Virus record (IMG/VR): IMGVR_UViG_3300010158_000204
Location: 1 to 33,219 of that record
DNA: 33,219 bases
DNA from: a virus
Strand: one strand, 5' to 3'
Part shown: one piece after another, positions 23,501 through 29,039 of the stretch
Layout of the letters: each line of letters begins with the position of its first letter
How positions within the stretch are numbered: the stretch's first letter is position 1
Position numbers and translations under genes: made by a program
Notes under the pieces: generated by a model
Databases searched by the model: none
The model's input: only the letters and a program-made list of their open reading frames with translations
Told to the model about the DNA's origin: nothing

Positions 23501-23840
23501 ACCTCATGCAAGGGATTTAGTTAAAACAGTAGTTGAAAAATATGGCGAATATAGAGTTTGTTCAACTCCATTAAATGGAGACGAACGTAGTAAACCTGGC
23601 AAAATTGCATGGCTTAACAAGCATTTTGCTGATATGCCTCCTGCAGAAATAGTGTTGACCCATAATAAAGCGGAACATGCTCAACACGATGGCGTGGCTA
23701 GTATACTTGTTGATGATTTTGGTAGTAACATTAACAAGTGGCGAGCAGCAGGCGGTATTGGTATCAAATACGATGACTCAGCATTTCCTCAAGTAGCAAA
23801 AGTACTCTCGAGTATTGCTAAGTCAGGAGTTGTAAAATGA
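20511..23840 (+). CDS. 1109-aa multidomain protein: HxGH nucleotidyltransferase, DUF5661-like, ParB-like, HAD nucleotidase
   Basis: Several unrelated modules are joined in one frame. (1) Residues 12-200 form a cytidylyltransferase-type domain: TFGRLNPPHYGH, with H25-x-x-H28, and ASATNSR (155-161), the S-x-T-x-x-R motif. (2) About 215-290 resembles DUF5661 (VEFEHTKDIETATEIAMDHL). (3) About 383-516 is an unknown alpha/beta domain. (4) About 528-585 is a small unknown domain. (5) About 715-797 has a ParB/sulfiredoxin-like ELIEGWHRT (771-779). (6) About 828-925 starts SHHAIERLDRKGERS, like toxin-type DUF4258 proteins. (7) About 944-1105 is a HAD 5'(3')-nucleotidase-like domain (DMDGVLADF from 950; LVDDFGSN from 1067). 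Linkers between modules hold V/L/I-x-E sites (LGE-S 204-207, VTE-V 378-381, VTE-A 522-525, LGE-A 806-809) that could be cut by a prohead protease. The start MRLDELDNE resembles neighbouring leaders. Confidence 0.7.
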   Translation: MRLDELDNEPVKKVVFTFGRLNPPHYGHMALIQTLQKVAKEQGADWYLFVSSKTGDEKNPLTYEQKVWWIKALFPEVSGHLVEDSSIKTPLVAATWLYKQGYRAATFVAGEDDMESYSQMIKSGNAHGQKNTDAVKMGKGFIFNPLEFAISPRLASATNSRKSVTDGDPETFTRNVLGPKAGDARLASLVQNQLYPTLRKSMGLGESVSESTELNKHTPNVRDLAKKYTTDPATIHHQINRGVKVEFEHTKDIETATEIAMDHLGERLDYYDLLDKLEKMPIKKIGENFSDGKGPGRPGDSQRHGIPKKATMPELEKASHAKGRKGQLARWQLNMRRGKKKANEDGFAVGGGPGGNADGSNLLDRQVAIMPWDVETPVTEVADQPYRFISPVSTATAQKSMFQTDSGTKMQVNIIVDQANGVADVGFYDSTDKDNPTIAMTGKGDAFRIFATVGAIVKQFVAKRKPPFLSFAGKTSDPGRIKLYDMIAKNIGRYLPEYKLIDSGFVNGDKGYTFKRVAEESVTEAPKMRPFQIVGGYGFETQIHKFEAPSQADAERYAEKWAVQNVDLIPGKAKRYFVRPITKFVQQPSYWTTLGDSIEEEKKPKKPKTIIDGALKTLIAKGRSEDEAIADLKKEIDGKFYDLTETREGALSWLKSYLPSWPEYVLRDWLYRGLTKHDPGENPKEVVDRSLAGEGMSAQTQWKLIPNFEFKIEKLHPDTQRRINIRAGGSANPMKVPKDAERHATQAALAQQQGGVRKEPVIGKMTPQGFELIEGWHRTIQHFKMYPNGYTGPAYVAMNAQTTEDLGEATDYSRGEELEGIDIMGAPVFISHHAIERLDRKGERSVDVEEIYEIIEKAVRQNGKDIAKLHNTDFILKGENGPPREPKNGLGLAIAKIEDSAGNPVYLIKTVHPRLLVDKSKPGFRVQGLKRRYSMYEEVEDNHKPRVYLDMDGVLADFFGEWSKLAGVEHYKDIVNAEEKLQLVRDHPTFWIDLPMLPHARDLVKTVVEKYGEYRVCSTPLNGDERSKPGKIAWLNKHFADMPPAEIVLTHNKAEHAQHDGVASILVDDFGSNINKWRAAGGIGIKYDDSAFPQVAKVLSSIAKSGVVK

Positions 23841-23850
23841 GGAGTCTATT

Positions 23851-24114
23851 ATGTACGATGACACACATGATTGGGAACAAATTCAAACAATATCCGAAAA
23901 CTTTTATCCAACACAGACTCCAATAAAAACAATAGAAATAAAACGACAAGTAATAGAATATCTAGGAATAGAAAACAAACATTTAAACAAAAACGACCTG
24001 CGCTTAGTAACTGCAAAAGCACACAAGATAAAGACAAGTTGTAAAAAAGAAGAACGTCTCCACGTTCTAGAACTGGAGAAACAAGTACAGCGAGCCTTTA
24101 ATATCCATAAGTAA
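23851..24114 (+). CDS. Small charged protein, unknown
   Basis: The 87-aa protein starts at ATG 23851 behind GAGGAG, ten bases after the preceding stop. It is hydrophilic and mostly helical, with a Lys-rich second half (KNDLRLVTAKAHKIKTSCKK, then EERLHVLELEKQVQRAF). A nucleic-acid or scaffold-binding role would fit the charge, but there is no recognisable motif. It lies between the multidomain gene and a small beta-sandwich gene. Confidence 0.6.
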   Translation: MYDDTHDWEQIQTISENFYPTQTPIKTIEIKRQVIEYLGIENKHLNKNDLRLVTAKAHKIKTSCKKEERLHVLELEKQVQRAFNIHK

Positions 24115-24117
24115 TAT

Positions 24118-24405
24118 GTGGAACCTTTATTAAAAGTTAGATTAAAGATAGAGGATACAGCCGAATCAGATGGAAGATATCGGCTGTATCTCAATGACTA
24201 TCTGTTAGTTGAAAGATTTTATCCTGTTAGTATAGGTAAAGATCTTCAACTCGAAGAAAATGTATTTTTAAAAGTAAATGCAGATGAATATACTTTAAAG
24301 TTAGAAAATCTAACAAGAAATACTGTGTATATGAGCGATGTTTCCATAAATCACATGTTATTTCGAAATATTAACAGTTTTAATCATTCTTTTGTATTAC
24401 GCTAA
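24118..24405 (+). CDS. Small beta-sandwich protein related to the 18858 product
   Basis: The 95-aa product starts at GTG 24118, three bases after the preceding stop, with only a weak ribosome site. Its pattern (YRLYLNDYLLVE, EYTLKLENLTRNTVYMSDVSI, N-H-M-L-F-R-N-I) follows the core of the 155-aa protein at 18858: a strand with Y-L-N-D, a strand with T-L-K-x-E, then D-V-S-I and N-I. It lacks the larger protein's C-terminal N-G-I-W segment. They are probably distant paralogues of a jelly-roll module. Function unknown. Confidence 0.55.
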   Translation: MEPLLKVRLKIEDTAESDGRYRLYLNDYLLVERFYPVSIGKDLQLEENVFLKVNADEYTLKLENLTRNTVYMSDVSINHMLFRNINSFNHSFVLR

Positions 24406-24428
24406 ATATTTAAAACAGGATACTTCTG

Positions 24429-25649
24429 ATGACGAATCATTCTATCATTAACTTGCATAAAACAAGAATTGCTCTCGAACAGCGCATTAGAGCACTAAAA
24501 GATCCCACATTGACTGAAGGCAAGGACGTAAGCAAACTTCTATACAAGATGGAGACAATGCTTGAAGACATTACACAACAGTTACAGACTGTTGAAGAAA
24601 TGCCTGCTGAAATAAGTTTTGGTGGCGGTAATGAACCAGATCATGAAGTAGAAATGGCACGTAGCGAATTATATCGTGCAGGTAAAGCAGCAGTTGCTTT
24701 AGAAAAGATGCTGCATCATATTAGTGAACAACAGGGACTTGAAGGTTGGGTACAGGCTAAGATTACTAAGGCTGCTGATTATCTAGAAAGTGTTTATCAT
24801 TATCTCGATTACGAAATGAAGGGATCAGGCATGCACGAAGGTATTGCTGCTTATGCACCCGGACAGGATCCTAACGATCCAAATAACTCACAGTCACAGA
24901 ATCCACAGGCACCAGGCGCTCCACAACAAAATCCAAATAGTTCGCCAACCGGTCAACAAAGTGCAACACCTGACTCGGGCGGTTCTACACCAGCAGTAAC
25001 TAGTCCTGGCATGGTTAAGATGGCTAAACTAGATCAAAACAAGAAACCAAGTGGTACTCCAATTATGGTTAAGAGTGCAGATATATCATCCAAGCAGAAG
25101 CAGGGTTTCTTTGTGATTGGCGAAAGCAAGGAAGAAAAGAAAGTTGTACATTGTAGTCAATGCGGCAAGGGATTTAGTGCTGCTGGGTTAAAGCCGCCGC
25201 ATCATACTGGATTCAGTCATTGCAAAGATCATAAAGGCATGAAAGTAATTGCGGAAGATGCAAGTGCTGGTGCAAGCAGTGCAGGCGCAATGGGCGGTGG
25301 TTTTGGTAATGGTTTTGCAAATGGCGGCCCAGGAACTATTTCACGTACTAAGAAGAAAAAGAAAGTCTCAGAAAGTGGAGATTATGGTCCACATGCTCGA
25401 GGTGTAGCAGATGGATATTATGGTCGTCCATCAAATCCACATAAAATAGTTAAAGATGCACAGGGCAAAGGCACTAAAGTAAAACTAACTGACCCTGAAG
25501 AGATTAAACAATACATGGCCGGTTATAAAGACGATTCTTTTGGTCGTAAAGATTATGGGGAAAGTAAAGAAACTGGTCCGAAGTTTACAGGTTACTGGAA
25601 GGGTAAAGATAAAGACAAGCCTGGCAAGAAAATGGTTGGGAGCAACTGA
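24429..25649 (+). CDS. Modular phage protein with Cys/His zinc-ribbon-like segment
   Basis: The 406-aa protein has an N-terminal helical part (~1-140) including WVQAKITKAADYLESVYHYL, a pattern I know from uncharacterised T4-like phage proteins. A disordered Pro/Gln/Asn/Ser linker (~145-195) follows. Next comes a segment with H-C-S-Q-C-G (Cys 242 and 245), then His-His and H-C-K-D-H, which could bind zinc. A Gly/Ala-rich stretch and a Lys-rich C-terminal domain (GYKDDSFGRKDYGES) complete it. It contains several L/I-x-E sites (LTE-G at 28-31, IGE-S and IAE-D around the Cys segment), so it may be a head-interior protein processed like its neighbours. The stop overlaps the next ATG (TGATG). Confidence 0.55.
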   Translation: MTNHSIINLHKTRIALEQRIRALKDPTLTEGKDVSKLLYKMETMLEDITQQLQTVEEMPAEISFGGGNEPDHEVEMARSELYRAGKAAVALEKMLHHISEQQGLEGWVQAKITKAADYLESVYHYLDYEMKGSGMHEGIAAYAPGQDPNDPNNSQSQNPQAPGAPQQNPNSSPTGQQSATPDSGGSTPAVTSPGMVKMAKLDQNKKPSGTPIMVKSADISSKQKQGFFVIGESKEEKKVVHCSQCGKGFSAAGLKPPHHTGFSHCKDHKGMKVIAEDASAGASSAGAMGGGFGNGFANGGPGTISRTKKKKKVSESGDYGPHARGVADGYYGRPSNPHKIVKDAQGKGTKVKLTDPEEIKQYMAGYKDDSFGRKDYGESKETGPKFTGYWKGKDKDKPGKKMVGSN

Positions 25650-26782
25650 TGAGAATCGACGAAGTAGCAACTTATTCATATATTGAAGAAACAAGCCAAC
25701 TATTTCAGGCTCTAGCACTACGCCATACTATGCTAGTAGAAGGTCGTTTAGACGAAGCCGGAGTTTGGGATATTGTTAAAGGAACTGTAGGCGGCGTAAT
25801 GAAAGGCATTAAGTCTGCCGATGATGCCGTTAACAAACTTGGTCGATTGGCAGGAAATACAAAGCCTGTAGAAAATTTTGATGCTAAAGCAGATCAAATT
25901 GTAGCCAGTATTAAAAGCAAACTAAATCCAAAAGTTGCATCAACCATGGAAAAATATGTTGCATGGGCTAAGAAAAACCCTATTAAGCAAGGGTTGATCA
26001 TTGGTGCAATAACTGCTATTGCTGCATTAGTAACTGGTGGTTTTGGTGCAGCAGGTGTTGGCTTTATCTTGCAGACAACCAACAAGTATATGAAGGGTGA
26101 AAAACTTTCATCTGCAATGGCATCAAGTGCTAAGACAATGGCAGTAGGTGCAGGATTAGGTGCGTTAGCAAACATGGGACTCGATCAAATTGGTTCTGAA
26201 TTGCGTCATGCTATACCAAGTGGTCCAAGGCCATATGACGTAAAAGGGCTTTTAACATTAACTGTTGATAGTACTGTTTTTGGGCACTTTAAACTTACAG
26301 GTCCAGAAGATATGATTTCTAAGTTTAATGAATTGCAAACTCAGGCATTTAATCTACTTGATGATGATCCAAAAAAAGCAGCAGGTCTAATTCAACAGAT
26401 GCAAACTCTAGCAGATCAAATGCCAAAAGCGGCAGAGAAACTCATTGCTGCAAATACTGCTGGTAAAGCAGCCGCAAAAGCAGCGTGGGATTCATATATG
26501 GAACAAGCAAAAGGCATTGCTGCTTTCAATGATGCATTAAGCGCAACAGTTGATCAAATTAAAAAAATTGCCGGTGCTGGCGTTGCTGGCGCTGCTGCTA
26601 GTGGATTAGCAGGAAAAGCAGCAGGAGCAGTTAAAGGTGCTGCTGGTGCAGTTGCTGATAAGTTTAGAGACTTTGTACCAAGCAAAACATACAATACTGT
26701 ATCACAACAGATTAAAAGTTTGAAACCTGCAGACAAGCAGAAGTTAGTAGCACTACTACAACAAGAACTCGCAACAGCATAA
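25649..26782 (+). CDS. Ala/Gly-rich helical protein with head-targeting-like leader
   Basis: The 377-aa protein starts MRIDEVATYSYIEE. It has possible protease sites at IEE-T (12-15), LVE-G (29-32) and LDE-A (34-37), after which the main body (AGVWDIVKGTVGG) begins. Two or three hydrophobic Ala/Gly-rich helices lie at about 114-140 (LIIGAITAIAALVTGGFGAA), 160-180 and 305-330. The remainder is amphipathic helix rich in Ala, Lys and Gln. It could be an internal virion protein that inserts in the host membrane during DNA entry. That is inference from composition, leader and context. It begins one base before the end of the preceding gene. Confidence 0.55.
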   Translation: MRIDEVATYSYIEETSQLFQALALRHTMLVEGRLDEAGVWDIVKGTVGGVMKGIKSADDAVNKLGRLAGNTKPVENFDAKADQIVASIKSKLNPKVASTMEKYVAWAKKNPIKQGLIIGAITAIAALVTGGFGAAGVGFILQTTNKYMKGEKLSSAMASSAKTMAVGAGLGALANMGLDQIGSELRHAIPSGPRPYDVKGLLTLTVDSTVFGHFKLTGPEDMISKFNELQTQAFNLLDDDPKKAAGLIQQMQTLADQMPKAAEKLIAANTAGKAAAKAAWDSYMEQAKGIAAFNDALSATVDQIKKIAGAGVAGAAASGLAGKAAGAVKGAAGAVADKFRDFVPSKTYNTVSQQIKSLKPADKQKLVALLQQELATA

Positions 26783-26795
26783 AGGAGTATCAATC

Positions 26796-26945
26796 ATGGC
26801 AAGTAAAGCAATCAAAGAAACAAAATTAGAGCGTGTTAAGAATAATAAAGGCACAAGCCAAGGTATTGGTAACCTTAAGATGAGTTCAATGAATAAACAT
26901 ACTAAACGTAGTTTTAAGAAATATAGAGGACAGGGAAAACCGTGA
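26796..26945 (+). CDS. 49-aa strongly basic protein
   Basis: This short gene has a very good ribosome site (AAGGAG, eight-base spacing). It fills the whole gap between its neighbours and overlaps the next start by 4 bases (GTGA). The product, MASKAIKETKLERVKNNKG followed by TSQGIGNLKMSSMNK and a tail with KRSFKKYRG, has about 14 Lys/Arg and 2 Glu, with no Trp or Cys. It should bind DNA or RNA. Packed with predicted head-interior proteins, it may help condense DNA in the capsid, but this is not shown. Confidence 0.65.
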   Translation: MASKAIKETKLERVKNNKGTSQGIGNLKMSSMNKHTKRSFKKYRGQGKP

Positions 26946-27628
26946 GAATTAAGGAAATCATCTCTGAAGCAGCGAATGCAGCACAGCAAGCAGCTATTGC
27001 TATTAATATGAAAAAGCAGGGCAAGAAGCCAAAAGAAGAAACAGATGAAGCCGACGAAAATCTTAACGAAATTCAAAAAGGGCAAAAAGACAGTAACGGT
27101 TACACCAAGTGCTGGCCCGGACATCATGCAGCAGGTACTAAGAAAGGCAAGAATGGCGGCCAAGTACGTAACTGTGTTAAAGATGAAAGCATTGATCTAT
27201 CAACCGCAAATCAGATAGATGAAGATCTAGAACTAGAATCTGATTTTGATATGATTGAAGAAATGGTCGAACACTGGGCTGAACTGCATGGAGTCGATCC
27301 TGACGTAATCTGGGAAGATCTAGAATCAGTAGATGATCTGGATCTATTAGAAGAAGCAGAAGCATGGCAGAAGAAATCAGGCAAGAATAAGAACGGCGGT
27401 CTTAACAAGAAGGGCGTGGCAAGTTATCGCAAAAGTCATCCTGGAAGCAAACTACAGACTGCTGTCACTACTAAGCCCAGCAAACTAAAGAAGGGCAGTA
27501 AGGCTTCTAAGCGTCGCAAGAGTTTCTGTGCCCGCATGAAGGGTATGAAGAAGCATCGTACTGGTGCTAAGACTAAGAGAGATCCAAATAGTCGTATTAA
27601 CAAGTCATTGCGTAAGTGGCATTGCTGA
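26942..27628 (+). CDS. DUF6321-like basic protein with head-targeting-like leader
   Basis: The 228-aa product starts at GTG 26942. The leader MRIKEIISEA has I-S-E-A at 7-10, a near-perfect prohead-protease-type site. A middle segment, NGYTKCWPGHHAAGTKKGK, is a motif I know from several T4-like phage proteins. A strongly acidic helix (~75-140) follows. The last ~85 residues (KKSGKNKNGGLNKKGVASY through KRRKSFCARMKGMKKHRTG and SLRKWHC) fit the phage DUF6321 family and are very basic. An acid-base bipolar protein of this kind could be a DNA-condensing core or internal head protein. The TGA overlaps the next ATG. Confidence 0.65.
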   Translation: MRIKEIISEAANAAQQAAIAINMKKQGKKPKEETDEADENLNEIQKGQKDSNGYTKCWPGHHAAGTKKGKNGGQVRNCVKDESIDLSTANQIDEDLELESDFDMIEEMVEHWAELHGVDPDVIWEDLESVDDLDLLEEAEAWQKKSGKNKNGGLNKKGVASYRKSHPGSKLQTAVTTKPSKLKKGSKASKRRKSFCARMKGMKKHRTGAKTKRDPNSRINKSLRKWHC

Positions 27629-28173
27629 TGCGAATAAAGGAGATCATTGAAGCCAGCGGTCATATACCTGATAATGAGAAAGAAGCACACGATCCTCGCT
27701 GGTCCAATGCACTAACTGTTGATATTGGACCAGGCGAGGATAAGAAGCAAGCCGCTAAGTTTGGTTTTAAGATAAGTAAAGATGGTAAAGTTCCAAAATT
27801 AAACCCAAGTGGTAAAGTAATGCGTGTGAAAGATGTTACTGAAGCAGTTATGAGCGTGGGTGTTCAGAGTAAGCACCCTATTAGCGCGGGTGCTCGTGGA
27901 CTAATGGGTGCCAGATTCCGTTATGATAAAGCAGTCGAAACTAATTCACATGACAGCGACAAAAATGCAGTTGATCAACTTGAGTTTAATCTAAGACATG
28001 TTCCTGAAACTACATACGATTATATCAACATGCTGATGCAACATATATGTGAAAAATTTAGAGTTGAACCAAAGAAACTACATAATATGTTTGTTCAAAA
28101 ATTTTCTTGCACTCCTGACTCATATGCTATAAAATATAAGAAGTCAAGAGAAGGTCAACCACGAGAGATCTAA
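27628..28173 (+). CDS. Conserved phage protein with head-targeting-like leader
   Basis: The 181-aa protein starts at ATG 27628 (TGATG overlap); a GTG 12 bases upstream lies inside the previous gene and is less likely. The leader MRIKEIIEAS is nearly identical to that of the previous gene, with I-I-E-A as candidate cleavage site. The next segment (IPDNEKEAHDPRWSNALTVD, then IGPGEDKKQAAKFGFK) is a motif I recognise from internal parts of cyanophage and pelagiphage proteins of unknown function. A second site, DVTE-A, separates it from a C-terminal helical domain. Role unknown; an internal head protein is my inference. Confidence 0.6.
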   Translation: MRIKEIIEASGHIPDNEKEAHDPRWSNALTVDIGPGEDKKQAAKFGFKISKDGKVPKLNPSGKVMRVKDVTEAVMSVGVQSKHPISAGARGLMGARFRYDKAVETNSHDSDKNAVDQLEFNLRHVPETTYDYINMLMQHICEKFRVEPKKLHNMFVQKFSCTPDSYAIKYKKSREGQPREI

Positions 28174-28191
28174 CCCTTGACATAAAGGGTT
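28172..28191 (+). promoter_or_regulatory. Small hairpin enclosing a ribosome site
   Basis: AACCCTT (28172-28178) pairs with AAGGGTT (28185-28191) around the loop GACATA. The AAGGG in the 3' arm is the ribosome site for ATG 28195, and the 5' arm overlaps the upstream TAA. A ribosome finishing the upstream gene would open it, so it may couple translation of the two genes. Confidence 0.4.
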
Positions 28192-28194
28192 TAT

Positions 28195-28710
28195 ATGTTT
28201 TGGTCTACTAAAAATTCAACAACAACTTACACTTACCCATCTGGAAATGCCGCTCCTAATACCACAGTTATTTCAGTAACTGGTGGAGGTAGCGGTTCTT
28301 CTTCTGGCACAATTACTTTACCCGCTACCAATGCTAGTTCTGGACAGTATTTTGGTTCAAGTGGTTGGACTTCAGTGCTATCAACTAATCCTACTATTTC
28401 GCAAGGCACTATCACGATGACCGGAAATCTTACTTTAGATTCTGATAATCCGCACATCAATACTAAGAAGAATAAGATTGATATTGATAAGCTATGTCGA
28501 AATTTAGAAATAGTTAACGAGATGTTTCATATCATCGTGCCAGACTTTGACAAAATTGAAAAACATCCTACACTTATGGATGCTTTTAGACAATATGATA
28601 GTGCAAAACATATTGAACCACGCTATAATAGCGAACAGTACATAGCAGCTTACGAACAATTCAAACTGCTAGAAGCATTACTAATAGAGGAAAAAAATGA
28701 CAACTCGTAA
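28195..28710 (+). CDS. Small two-part protein, possibly virion-associated
   Basis: The 171-aa protein has two unlike halves. Residues 1-85 are rich in Thr, Ser, Gly and Asn (NTTVISVTGGGSGSSSGTIT), like phage fibre or tail sequences. Residues ~95-165 are helical and charged (RNLEIVNEMFHIIVPDFDKI), resembling small conserved phage proteins encoded near the tail or neck genes. The join may be an old fusion. Its ribosome site lies in a small hairpin. It overlaps the next gene by 14 bases. Function unknown. Confidence 0.55.
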   Translation: MFWSTKNSTTTYTYPSGNAAPNTTVISVTGGGSGSSSGTITLPATNASSGQYFGSSGWTSVLSTNPTISQGTITMTGNLTLDSDNPHINTKKNKIDIDKLCRNLEIVNEMFHIIVPDFDKIEKHPTLMDAFRQYDSAKHIEPRYNSEQYIAAYEQFKLLEALLIEEKNDNS

Positions 28711-28969
28711 TTTTAACGCAGAAGAAAAGGCCAAGTTGAAGAATCTCATCAGCGAGAGCTCAACAGTAATGACTGAAGTTGAAACATTGACTGAAGGTCT
28801 CAATGATACCATTAAGCATATTGCTGAAGAGATGGAGATCAAGCCAAGTTTGCTCAAGCGAGCAATTAAGATGGCACAGAAGCGTGACTATGATCGTGTC
28901 CGTGATGATCTCGACATGATTGAAAGCATCTTAAACAGCACAGATAATCTACGACACGAAGACGAATAA
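28697..28969 (+). CDS. Small helical protein, possibly DsbA-like DNA-binding regulator
   Basis: The 90-aa acidic, all-helical protein contains EEKAKLKNLISESSTVM, TLTEGLNDTIKHIAEEMEI and SLLKRAIKMAQKRDY, then an acidic C-terminus. Length and layout (helix, E-x-L-I-K/T-I segment, then a K-x-x-x-R-A helix) recall T4 DsbA, an 89-aa double-strand DNA-binding protein that aids late transcription. Identity is low and I cannot verify it. It is encoded just upstream of the DNA polymerase, separated by about 70 bases with no other gene. Confidence 0.5.
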   Translation: MTTRNFNAEEKAKLKNLISESSTVMTEVETLTEGLNDTIKHIAEEMEIKPSLLKRAIKMAQKRDYDRVRDDLDMIESILNSTDNLRHEDE

Positions 28970-28982
28970 GTACACACAGGTC

Positions 28983-28998
28983 GCCGACCTTATTCGGC
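28983..28998 (+). promoter_or_regulatory. Small hairpin in gene 43 leader
   Basis: GCCGA (28983-28987) pairs with TCGGC (28994-28998) around a 6-base loop, in the 70-base leader of the polymerase gene. There is no T-run, so it is not a typical terminator. In T4, gp43 represses its own translation at a leader hairpin next to the ribosome site. This one is about 30 bases from the AAGGA, so equivalence is speculative. Confidence 0.25.
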
Positions 28999-29039
28999 AT
29001 GTAGTGGCAATGCTGGCCCTAAGCAGCGAAGGAATGTAA

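Noticed and set aside
28177-28205. TTGACA at 28177 as a sigma70 promoter for the gene at 28195
   Set aside because: No acceptable -10 lies 16-18 bases downstream; that position is inside the coding region (TGGTCT). The hexamer is better explained as part of the small hairpin.
28935-29039. Out-of-phase open stretch after the DsbA-like gene, reading through to the polymerase start
   Set aside because: It has no ATG, GTG or TTG with a ribosome site except late codons that would give about 14 residues or fewer, and no slippery sequence is seen that would join it to the upstream gene.
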